A stretch of DNA of 64,000 nt, from contig JAGXFQ010000012.1 in NCBI GenBank assembly GCA_024637145.1, positions 1 to 64,000 of the forward strand, written 5' to 3'. The notes below the pieces were generated by a model. That model was not told the DNA's origin. It made no database searches and saw only the letters and a program-made list of their open reading frames with translations. The position numbers and the translations under genes are program-made. The DNA is from Desulfobulbaceae bacterium (GTDB lineage: Bacteria; Desulfobacterota; Desulfobulbia; Desulfobulbales; SURF-16). This document shows positions 34,089-42,443 of the stretch, piece by piece (position 1 is the stretch's first letter; each line of letters starts with the position of its first letter).

Positions 34089-36290
34089 ATGAGCATTCAT
34101 TCCATAACAGATCAGGAAACCGCCCTTAAAGACATGGTAGCCAAAAATAAATGGGGTACCTTCTTCGGCGTTTCCCAACAAACTCTGGACAGGGTGTGGG
34201 AGAACCTTAGCGCCCCGGACGGCAACTCCGTTGTTTATATCACCATGGAGATCGGTGCAGACCTTGATGTCTTTAATCCGGTGCAGAAACATCTGCGCGA
34301 TCTGGAAATTACTGATTCGACCAATGCCGTTTTCGATCATTATGCCAAGCTCTTTTTACACGGCAAGCAGAAGATCCCCAATTACGGCGGCGGACTGGGC
34401 ATTCTGGCCGGCGACACCCTAAAGAGCATGGCTGAGCTGAAGATTCCCACGGTGGCGGTATCTCTGCTCTACCGCAAGGGATATTTCTCGCAGCATGTTG
34501 ACGCGCTTCTGGGCCAGATCAGCACGGCCACGGACTGGCAACCGGAAAATACTCCCTCACTCTATCTTCTCAAAGATCCCGATCATCCCGATCTCCCTCT
34601 GGAAATCGAGATTTCTTTTTTTGATGCCGATGACCGCAAGACCTCCGCCTATGCCAGGGTATGGTTAAAGATGGAGATCAGCAAAAATCTGGACTTTTTT
34701 ACCCCGGAGATTCTGCTCGACTATGCCATCCCCTCCTCTCCGGACTGGATACAGGATGCAGCCCAGCATCTTTACGACAGCCGGTCCGAGAATATGAAGA
34801 TCATCCAGCGCCGTCTTTTGGGGGCAGGGGTTGTCCCTGCCCTGCGGGCCCTGGGGATAACCGCGCGCATCCTCCACCTTAATGAACAGCATGGCGTAAT
34901 TGCGGTGCTTGATCTGATTGTGGAACAGCTCAAAGACAAACTCGGCCATGCGTATCAGGCTGTGGCCACGGATGAGGACATTCTCCAGGCTGCAAAAATT
35001 GTTTCCAAAAAGATCGTCTATACCATTCATACCCCGGTCAAGGCGGGCCATGACCGTTTTGATCAGAGGCTCTACAACCAGTTCGGCAATGATTTCTGCC
35101 AGCGGATTCTCAGACTCCTGGCCCTGGATGACGAGGAAGGTCATCTCTTCAACTTCACGGCCTTTGCCATGCGGGTTAACCGGGCGACCAACAGCGTCAG
35201 CCGTATCCACCGGGGGGTTACCCAGAAACAATTCCCGGAGTTTGCCTCAAAGATCACGGCCATCACCAACGGCGTCCACCATGTAACCTGGATCAGCGAT
35301 GCCAAAGCAGATTTTTACAACAGTTTCAAGGAATTCGACCAATGGCAGGAAAACCCGCTGATCTTCAGCAACGCCCGACTTCTGGGGGACGATCCGCGCT
35401 TTCGCTCCTATTTTGAACAGGCGTGGCAGCAAGACAACAAGGCCCTTATCACCAATGTCAACAATATGCTCCTGCGCCACCGCAAGATGATGCATGAGAC
35501 CTGGATTGATCCCCCCAATTACCTGTCCCAAATTAATGAGGATAATTTTCTGGAACCAGGCGTTTTCACCATAGGCTTTGCCAGACGTTTTTCCACCTAC
35601 AAAAGGGCTGATCTCATCTTTTCCGATCTCGACACCCTGGCTGAGATCATCCTTACCCTCAACAAACCGATCAATTTCATTTTTGCGGGCAAGGCCCACC
35701 CGGCTGATGAACCGGGCAAGAAACTTATTCAGCAGGTCCTGGCCATCCAGGCCGATCTGTATAAAAAGACCAATGGCCTGGCAAAAGTTGTTTTTATTCC
35801 CGGTTACGACATGCACATTGCCAAACTTATGGTCTCCGGCGTCCATGCCTGGCTCAACTCGCCGAAACGCCCCCTGGAGGCCAGCGGCACCAGCGGCATG
35901 AAGGCCGCCATGAACGGGGTGCCCAACATCTCCACCATGGACGGCTGGTGGGTAGAGGGGTATCATGGCGGGCAGACCGGCTGGAAGTTCGGTATTGAAA
36001 CTGATGTTAGCGCCGCCTGCCTGAGCGAGAGCACCTCAACCCTCCTCTATAAAGAAGATGCCGCCTCCCTCAATGCCATTCTGCCAGAGGTGCTCAACAC
36101 TTTTTACGACAGGGAACTGCGCCACCTTTATATTGACAAATGCATCAAGAATATTGAGCTTAACATTCCCATCTTTAACACCCATCGCATGGCTGCTGAA
36201 TATGTTGATCGCTACGACATCAAGCTGCCGCCTCCCGTTGAAAAACAACTTAAGGCCCTGCAACAGGCCTATGTCAGCAATGAGACCTAG
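34089..36290 (+). CDS. glgP: Alpha-glucan (glycogen/maltodextrin) phosphorylase, short type
   Basis: A 733-residue phosphorylase of the shorter archaeal/Thermotoga-like subfamily. It releases glucose 1-phosphate from alpha-1,4-glucans using PLP phosphate. Motifs: YITMEIGADLDV near the start, PNYGGGLGILAGDTLKSMAEL, LHLNEQHGVIAVLDLI, TNGVHHVTW, GFARRFSTYKRADLIF, IFAGKAHPADEPGK, and the PLP-Lys region EASGTSGMKAAMNGVPNISTMDGWWVEGY. With GlgB it completes glycogen turnover. The ribosome site is weak. Confidence 0.93.
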   Translation: MSIHSITDQETALKDMVAKNKWGTFFGVSQQTLDRVWENLSAPDGNSVVYITMEIGADLDVFNPVQKHLRDLEITDSTNAVFDHYAKLFLHGKQKIPNYGGGLGILAGDTLKSMAELKIPTVAVSLLYRKGYFSQHVDALLGQISTATDWQPENTPSLYLLKDPDHPDLPLEIEISFFDADDRKTSAYARVWLKMEISKNLDFFTPEILLDYAIPSSPDWIQDAAQHLYDSRSENMKIIQRRLLGAGVVPALRALGITARILHLNEQHGVIAVLDLIVEQLKDKLGHAYQAVATDEDILQAAKIVSKKIVYTIHTPVKAGHDRFDQRLYNQFGNDFCQRILRLLALDDEEGHLFNFTAFAMRVNRATNSVSRIHRGVTQKQFPEFASKITAITNGVHHVTWISDAKADFYNSFKEFDQWQENPLIFSNARLLGDDPRFRSYFEQAWQQDNKALITNVNNMLLRHRKMMHETWIDPPNYLSQINEDNFLEPGVFTIGFARRFSTYKRADLIFSDLDTLAEIILTLNKPINFIFAGKAHPADEPGKKLIQQVLAIQADLYKKTNGLAKVVFIPGYDMHIAKLMVSGVHAWLNSPKRPLEASGTSGMKAAMNGVPNISTMDGWWVEGYHGGQTGWKFGIETDVSAACLSESTSTLLYKEDAASLNAILPEVLNTFYDRELRHLYIDKCIKNIELNIPIFNTHRMAAEYVDRYDIKLPPPVEKQLKALQQAYVSNET

Positions 36291-36483
36291 GAGCAGGATG
36301 AGAGCAAGCATCAGCTTCCACCAAAACAAGATCATAAATCTTTGACAAAAGAGAGCCCAGGGCCGCTCAGGCAAGGAAAGACGCGGTCTGCTTGAAGCAA
36401 ACAGCAGGTCCGGCCGGGATATAAGTCACCCCTGTCGTCTTTTTCCATTGCCGCGCCAGGCTATATCGATCAAGAGGAGTGCC

Positions 36484-37296
36484 ATGTGGAGTTCAAAAGA
36501 CATCTATTATATTTCAGACTCAACCGGCATCCTGGTTGAGTCTCTGGGGCAGGCCCTCACCTGCCAGTTTCCGGGCATCTCCTTTCATGAAGAGACCTTT
36601 CCCTTTATCCAGACGGTTACTGAGGCTCAGAAAACCCTTGAAAAAATAATGGGCCAGTCCGCGGGCCTGCGCCCTGTTATCTTTTCCACTATCATGGATC
36701 CTCAGGTGCGGGAGGTTTTTGACAAACCAGAGGTGGAATTCTTTGACGGCTTCGCCTTTCACCTTGATCACCTGGAAACCTGCCTTGAGGCCCAGGCCCT
36801 GCGCACTCCCGGCTTTACACACCACCAGGACAATGAAAAGATGAGCAAACGGGTGGAAGCCATCCATTATTGCCTGGACCATGACGATGGCATCAACCCC
36901 AAGGAATATGACGAGGCCGAGCTCATCATTCTTGGCGTCTCTCGGGCCGGCAAAACCCCGGTGAGCGTCTACCTTGCCACCCAGATGGGAATCAAGTCGG
37001 CAAATTTTCCTCTCACCGCCGAGTACTTGAGCCTCTACTCCCTGCCTGACCATATCATCCAGAACCGCTCCCGGGCTGTTGGACTCACCACCTCTCCGGA
37101 GGTGCTGCACCAGATGCGGCAAAAACGCTATGCAAACAGCACCTACGCCAAGCTCTCCACCTGCCGGCAAGAGGTGCAACAGGCCCAGCAGATCTTCCTT
37201 AAATATAATATGCCCTATATCTCCACGGCCGGTAAATCCATCGAGGAGATTGCCGCTCAGGTCTGCCAGGAGATGGGCGTCTCCCGGAAGAAATAG
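36484..37296 (+). CDS. ppsR: Pyruvate,water dikinase regulatory protein (PEP synthetase regulator)
   Basis: A 270-residue DUF299 kinase/pyrophosphorylase. In characterised homologues it inactivates PEP synthetase by ADP-dependent phosphorylation and reactivates it by phosphate-dependent dephosphorylation. Seen: IYYISDSTGILVESLGQALTCQF at the start, the P-loop-like GVSRAGKTPVSVYLA, NFPLTAEY, GLTTSPEVLHQMRQKRY and the C-terminal STAGKSIEEIAA. The ATG at 36484 has AAGAGGAG upstream; an in-frame ATG 36 bases earlier lacks one. The ppsA target is not in the window. Confidence 0.93.
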   Translation: MWSSKDIYYISDSTGILVESLGQALTCQFPGISFHEETFPFIQTVTEAQKTLEKIMGQSAGLRPVIFSTIMDPQVREVFDKPEVEFFDGFAFHLDHLETCLEAQALRTPGFTHHQDNEKMSKRVEAIHYCLDHDDGINPKEYDEAELIILGVSRAGKTPVSVYLATQMGIKSANFPLTAEYLSLYSLPDHIIQNRSRAVGLTTSPEVLHQMRQKRYANSTYAKLSTCRQEVQQAQQIFLKYNMPYISTAGKSIEEIAAQVCQEMGVSRKK

Positions 37297-37360
37297 GTCA
37301 AACTGCACCTGGGCAGCTATAAAAAGCTGTCTGGATTGACAGGCCTACCTGCCCCCTCTC

Positions 37361-38194
37361 TCAGACACGACACTCCTGATATTGCGCCTTCCCCAGCACC
37401 CCATCCGCCTTCTTTAAATAGCCGATCTGCTGCCAGTCAAAGCCGAGGAGCTCCGTGCCCCAGACATCAAGGGCCACGGGATCTGGCCCGGCGGCCAGCA
37501 GGTTTTTGGGAGGATGGCAGGTGGGGCCCCAGAGGTGGGCCTGCTGCATGCCGATGGTGGCGTCAAGCAGGGTGAAATCCGGGGTCCGGTAGGTGTTGAG
37601 ATCAAAAATAGCCTCATGGATGCGGCTGTGGAAGGCGGCCTTTTTCCAGGCCCCGCCCTGCTGGAAGTGACGAGGCGGCGCCGCCCCCATCATATTCTTC
37701 ATGGTCAGGGTGACTCCGGCCAGGCTGTGGGCCTTTAAGACCGGAACCGACAGCAAAAAGACCTCAAAAAGAATCTTGGGCAGATGCATCTGCGGCCAGC
37801 GGCGGCAGGCGGGATTGGCCAGGGCCAGCAAGGGTTCCTCATTCAAATCCACCAGAGAAATGTTTCTGCGCCGGGCCAGTTCTGCATAGCCTTGTTTCTG
37901 AAAAACATAAAACGTGTTATAGTGGTTGGCACCGCAGCCCTCGCCAATAATAATCTCGATGCCGGCAATCTCCGCCTGCAGGTAGTCAACAAGCTCCGCC
38001 ACCATCGCCACCGGCGTGGTAATGGGCGGGGCCAGATTCTCAACGAGATTTGGTTTGATCAGGACAGGCCGGCCCTTTTGGCTGACCAGCTCCTGCAGGC
38101 CGGCGGCCTCACATAACGCCCGGACACTCACGGGCCATGAAGTAAATCTGGTGGTAAAGACCGTACTCCTTGCTGCCATCGTCATTTTCTCCAT
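37361..38194 (-). CDS. DUF362 domain protein
   Basis: A 277-residue cytoplasmic protein. The DUF362 pattern is visible: RPVLIKPNLVENLAPPITTPVAMVAELVDYL, GEGCGANHYNTFYVFQKQGY, SVPVLKAHSLAGVTLTMKNMMGAAPPRHFQ, LLDATIGMQQAHLWGP and AGPDPVALDVWGTELLG. DUF362 proteins occur in anaerobes, sometimes with ferredoxin domains; no 4Fe-4S motif is present here. The biochemical role is not established. Convergent with ppsR and divergent from the ABC-F gene. Confidence 0.82.
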   Translation of the reverse strand: MEKMTMAARSTVFTTRFTSWPVSVRALCEAAGLQELVSQKGRPVLIKPNLVENLAPPITTPVAMVAELVDYLQAEIAGIEIIIGEGCGANHYNTFYVFQKQGYAELARRRNISLVDLNEEPLLALANPACRRWPQMHLPKILFEVFLLSVPVLKAHSLAGVTLTMKNMMGAAPPRHFQQGGAWKKAAFHSRIHEAIFDLNTYRTPDFTLLDATIGMQQAHLWGPTCHPPKNLLAAGPDPVALDVWGTELLGFDWQQIGYLKKADGVLGKAQYQECRV

Positions 38195-38254
38195 GCCAAA
38201 ACATGTCCTTTATGATAACTGCATCACCTTAATAATTTTTTACACCCATTCATT

Positions 38255-40216
38255 ATGATTACCATCAACAATCTCTCCCTGCAATACGGCGAAAAACATC
38301 TTTTCCGCAATGTCTCCTGTCGGATAAACAACCGCGACCGCATCGGCCTGGTGGGCTCCAACGGTGCCGGCAAATCCACCCTTCTGAAGCTGGTGGCCGG
38401 GGTCAGCCAGGCGGATCCCGGCATCATCACCAAGGCCAAAAACGACTCCACCGGCTACCTGCCCCAGGAGATCACCGGCATCAAACTGGACCGCTCCCTC
38501 TATGCTGAGGCCCAGCAGGCCTTCAGTGAGCTCCTTCTCAAAGAAAAGGAGCTTGACCACATTCATGACCAGCTGGCCCAGGTTGATGCCGCCTCAGAGC
38601 AGATTGACAAACTGGTGACCAGGCAGGGCGAGCTCCAGCATGAACTTGACCAGGCCGATATCTTCACCATCCAGTCCCAGATAGAAAAAGTGCTCATGGG
38701 GCTTGGCTTCAAGATCTCCGACTTCTCCAAGAAATGCGGCACCTTTTCCGGGGGCTGGCTCATGCGCCTCATGCTGGCCAAACAGCTGCTGGCCAGACCG
38801 GCCTTTCTGCTGCTGGACGAACCCACCAACCATCTTGACGTGGAGACTCTCACCTGGCTTGAAGATTTCCTGGGCGCCTACCAGGGCGGGTTGGTTATCA
38901 TTTCCCATGACCGGACCTTCCTGGACAACCTCACCACCAGCACCTGGGAGCTGAGCCTGGGCAACCTCACCATCTACAAGGGCAATTACTCCTATTTTGT
39001 CACGGAAAAGGAAGAACGCTCAGCCATCCTCAAGTCCGCCTATACCAATCAGCAGGCCAAAATCGAGCAGACCATGCGCTTTGTCGATCGATTCAAGGCC
39101 AAATCCACCAAGGCCAAACAGGCCCAGTCCCGTCTCAAACAGCTGGACAAGATGGAGGTCATTGAACTTGAGGACAACGAGCGGCACATCAACTTCCGCT
39201 TCCCACCTTCGGCCCCCAGCGGCCGGATGTCCATGGTGGTGAAAGGACTCACAAAATCTTTTGCCAACAAAGAGGTGTTCAACGACCTCTCCTTTGAGCT
39301 GGAACGGGGCGACAAAATGGCGGTGGTGGGAATCAACGGCGCCGGCAAGTCCACCCTGGTCAAGCTGCTGGGCGGCCTTATCCAGCCGGACAAGGGCCAA
39401 ATCGAACCGGGACATAACGTCATCATCTCCTATTTCGGCCAGCATCAGGCCCAGGAGCTTGATCCCAATTACACGGTCCTGGAAACCATGAACATGATCG
39501 ATGTAGACAAAAGCATCAGCCAGATCCGGTCCCTGCTCGGCACCTTTCTCTTTCAGGGCGACGACGTGGATAAGAAGGTGGGCGTGCTGTCCGGCGGCGA
39601 GAAATCCCGACTGGCCCTGGCCAAGATGATTGCCACCCCAGCCAATCTGCTCATTATGGATGAGCCCACCAACCATCTCGACATGGCGAGCCAAGACATC
39701 CTCATGGAGGCCATGCACCAGTACGACGGCTCCATCATTGTGGTTTCCCATAACCGTTATTTCCTTGATCACTTCACCAAAAAAATCCTGGAGATAAAAA
39801 ACGGTAAGGCCACCATCTTTGAGGGAAATATCAGCTATTACATCGCCAAGACCCAGGCCCTGAAAAAAGAGGCCTCAGCAGCCAGCACAAATTCCTCCCC
39901 CCTCTCTGCCGCTGACCCGGGCTCCCAGGGCAAGGGCAAAAAGGCCCGCCAGGAGCAGGCCCAGCTCAGGGAGCAGGAAAACAAGCTCCTGGGGCCCCTG
40001 AAAAAGAAGGCCCGCGACAATGAAAAGGCGGTGGAAAAGCTTGAAGGCCAGAAAAGCGGCCTGGAGCAGCTCCTGGCTGACCCGCAACTCTACCAGGACC
40101 AGGAAAAATTCAGGCGAAAAAACAATGAGTACACCAACCTGAAGAATCGTCTCCAACAGGCCTACACCACCTGGGAGGAAACCCAGGAGAAACTGGAACA
40201 GGCCCTGACCAAATAG
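38255..40216 (+). CDS. ABC-F family ATP-binding protein (Uup/YheS type)
   Basis: A 653-residue protein with two ABC domains and no membrane segment. Domain 1 has Walker A GSNGAGKSTLLK, signature FSGGWLMRL, Walker B LLLDEPTNHLDVETL. An Arg/Lys-rich linker follows (FKAKSTKAKQAQSRLKQLDK). Domain 2 has GINGAGKSTLVK, LSGGEKSRLALAK and LLIMDEPTNHLDM. A C-terminal helical hairpin of about 90 residues (KKARDNEKAVEKLEGQKSGLEQLL) resembles that of Uup. ABC-F proteins act on ribosomes or DNA structures; which one this is cannot be decided from sequence alone. Confidence 0.9.
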   Translation: MITINNLSLQYGEKHLFRNVSCRINNRDRIGLVGSNGAGKSTLLKLVAGVSQADPGIITKAKNDSTGYLPQEITGIKLDRSLYAEAQQAFSELLLKEKELDHIHDQLAQVDAASEQIDKLVTRQGELQHELDQADIFTIQSQIEKVLMGLGFKISDFSKKCGTFSGGWLMRLMLAKQLLARPAFLLLDEPTNHLDVETLTWLEDFLGAYQGGLVIISHDRTFLDNLTTSTWELSLGNLTIYKGNYSYFVTEKEERSAILKSAYTNQQAKIEQTMRFVDRFKAKSTKAKQAQSRLKQLDKMEVIELEDNERHINFRFPPSAPSGRMSMVVKGLTKSFANKEVFNDLSFELERGDKMAVVGINGAGKSTLVKLLGGLIQPDKGQIEPGHNVIISYFGQHQAQELDPNYTVLETMNMIDVDKSISQIRSLLGTFLFQGDDVDKKVGVLSGGEKSRLALAKMIATPANLLIMDEPTNHLDMASQDILMEAMHQYDGSIIVVSHNRYFLDHFTKKILEIKNGKATIFEGNISYYIAKTQALKKEASAASTNSSPLSAADPGSQGKGKKARQEQAQLREQENKLLGPLKKKARDNEKAVEKLEGQKSGLEQLLADPQLYQDQEKFRRKNNEYTNLKNRLQQAYTTWEETQEKLEQALTK

Positions 40217-40376
40217 GCTGCCGGCTAAAGCGGGGTTACCTCTCATTTCTTAAAAAGAAAAATTTGAATTTCCAGCCAAAAGGGCTAAAGTGGCTCAGTT
40301 TAGATAGTTGCACTCAGTTATGGGGGAATTTCTTACCATGCCAGGTCATTGGCTTTTATCTTTTGAGGAGAAAATA

Positions 40377-41165
40377 ATGAAGACATCCACACCTAAAAAA
40401 TTCTTAACCCTTACGGTCTGTGGCCTGCTGGCCATGGTTGCCCCGGTGGCGGCCTCCGATCAGGGCGCGGGTCACGATGCTGCGGCATCTGCCGTCACAC
40501 CTCAGGCCACCATCAAAAAAATTATCGAGGGCAATGATGCCTTCCGGCATGACCACCCAAAAAACCATTTTGACGCCTTCCAGAGCGGCCAGGTCCCTGC
40601 GGTTACCATAATCTCCTGCTCCGACTCCCGGGTCCACACCCAGCTTTTTGACTTTGAGCCGGATAATAATATCTTCGCCATCCGCAATGTCGGTAACCAG
40701 ATCGTCAATGCCGAGGGCTCTGTGGATTATGGTATCCATCATCTGCCCACCAAGGTCCTGCTGGTCATGGGCCATTCCAGCTGCGGCGCCATCAAGGCGG
40801 CCATGGGCGATTACTCAGGCGAGACCTCCGGCATCAAGGCCGAACTGGACACCTTAAAGCCGGTTATGGCCATGGATGACCAGGAGGGCCCCTTTAACCA
40901 GCGCTGGACCCAGAATGTTGAACGCAATGTTGATTTTCAGGTCAACAAGGCCCTGGAACTCTATGCGGACAAGGTGGAGGCCGGTGCATTGGCCGTAGTT
41001 GGTGCTGTTTATGATTTCAACGATCTGTGGGGCAAGGGCCGCGGCGCCCTGATTGTGGTGAATATCAACGGTGTTACCGATCCCCAGGAGATCATGAATC
41101 ACCCGGCCTTAAACGAGCTGAGCAAAGCGGAGATCGTGACCCACGTCGGTTCTCAAGCCAAATAA
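40377..41165 (+). CDS. Exported beta-class carbonic anhydrase
   Basis: A 262-residue protein. A signal peptide (MKTSTPKKFLTLTVCGLLAMVAPVAAS has basic, hydrophobic and AxA parts) precedes a complete beta-carbonic anhydrase: Cys81-x-Asp83-x-Arg85 in IISCSDSRV, NVGNQIVN, and His133-x-x-Cys136 in MGHSSCGAIKAA. Zinc ligands are Cys81, His133, Cys136. The ATG at 40377 has AGGAG upstream; an earlier frame start at 40308 would bury the signal. Most beta-class enzymes are cytoplasmic, so periplasmic CO2/bicarbonate conversion is likely here. Confidence 0.92.
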   Translation: MKTSTPKKFLTLTVCGLLAMVAPVAASDQGAGHDAAASAVTPQATIKKIIEGNDAFRHDHPKNHFDAFQSGQVPAVTIISCSDSRVHTQLFDFEPDNNIFAIRNVGNQIVNAEGSVDYGIHHLPTKVLLVMGHSSCGAIKAAMGDYSGETSGIKAELDTLKPVMAMDDQEGPFNQRWTQNVERNVDFQVNKALELYADKVEAGALAVVGAVYDFNDLWGKGRGALIVVNINGVTDPQEIMNHPALNELSKAEIVTHVGSQAK

Positions 41166-41378
41166 GCTCTTGTCCTTGCCGGCAAGGCCTTCCTGTTTCA
41201 GGTCTTTGCCGGTAAGTGTGTTGCAAAAACCGCACTGAGCGAAGGGCATTTTTTTTAGTTGCTTTTCTTGGCTTATTGCGGTTTTTGTGTGGGTTCCATG
41301 TTCCTTGGCCATCAAGGGGATCATAAACGCATCAACTGCAGCACTGCCTCTTCATTTTTTATCCAGCCGTGATCTACC

Positions 41379-42440
41379 ATGCCCCCTACCCTACGCCATG
41401 AAATGCTGGAGAGAGAAGCACGCAGCCTCTCTCCCCATGCCTGCCTCAACAAAGAGAGCAAGGGCCGCAGGCGTCCGGAAAAGGAATGCCCCATCCGCCT
41501 GCCCTTCCAGCGCGACAGGGACCGCATCATCCACTCCAAGACCTTTCGCCGCCTCACCCACAAGACCCAGGTTTTCCTCGCCCCCACCGGCGACCATTAC
41601 CGCACCAGACTCACCCATGCCCTGGAGGTCTCCCAGATTGCCCGCACCATCGGCGTGGCCCTGCGTCTCAATGAACATCTCATTGAGGCCATTGCCCTGG
41701 GCCATGATCTGGGCCACACCCCCTTTGGTCATGCCGGCGAATCGGTCTTAAACGAGCTTCATCCCGGCGGCTTCCGCCATTATGAACAGAGTCTGCGGGT
41801 GGTGGAGCATCTGGAGAATAAGGGCCGCGGCCTCAACCTGACCCATGAGGTGCGCAACGGCATTGTCCACCACTCCAAGGGGCTCAATGACATCCTGCCC
41901 ACGGATTTTAGCGCCCTGCCCGACTCCCTGGAAGGCCAGGTGGTCCGGATTGCCGATATCCTGGCCTACGTCAACCATGACCTTGATGATGCCATCCGGG
42001 CCGGTATTCTGGAGATCAAGGGTGAGCTCAAAGAGATCATACAGATCCTGGGTCAAAAAAATTCCCAGCGCATCTCCACCATGGTCACGGATATGGTGAT
42101 GCGCACCAAGGAAACAGCTGAAGGCCGCCTGGCCATGACCCCGGAGATAGTGGCGGCCATTGCTGCTCTCCGCCTTTTTCTCTATGACAACGTCTACCGC
42201 TCCCACCAGGTCCATGACGACTTCAAGAAGGCCATGAAGATCCTCCGTGAGCTCTATGAATATTTCATGGTGGAAGACATTATGCTGCCCTCCGGAGAAG
42301 TATGGGGTGCTGAGATCAACTACCCCGAAGAGACGCCGCGGCACCGGCGGGTCTGTGACTTTATTGCCGGCATGACCGACCGTTATGCCCTTGATTTATA
42401 TACACAAATTTTCTTTCCCAAACCGTGGAGCGTCGTTTAA
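41379..42440 (+). CDS. dgt: dGTP triphosphohydrolase-like HD protein
   Basis: A 353-residue HD-domain triphosphohydrolase. The family pattern: CPIRLPFQRDRDRIIHSKTFRRLTHKTQVFL near the N terminus, then the HD-motif regions HYRTRLTHALEVSQIAR and LIEAIALGHDLGHTPFGHAGE, and DILAYVNHDLDDA. The metal ligands are the His/Asp of these blocks. It converts dNTPs to deoxynucleoside plus triphosphate, affecting dNTP pools. It ends 4 bases before valS, so it is co-transcribed with it. Confidence 0.93.
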   Translation: MPPTLRHEMLEREARSLSPHACLNKESKGRRRPEKECPIRLPFQRDRDRIIHSKTFRRLTHKTQVFLAPTGDHYRTRLTHALEVSQIARTIGVALRLNEHLIEAIALGHDLGHTPFGHAGESVLNELHPGGFRHYEQSLRVVEHLENKGRGLNLTHEVRNGIVHHSKGLNDILPTDFSALPDSLEGQVVRIADILAYVNHDLDDAIRAGILEIKGELKEIIQILGQKNSQRISTMVTDMVMRTKETAEGRLAMTPEIVAAIAALRLFLYDNVYRSHQVHDDFKKAMKILRELYEYFMVEDIMLPSGEVWGAEINYPEETPRHRRVCDFIAGMTDRYALDLYTQIFFPKPWSVV

Positions 42441-42443
42441 TAA

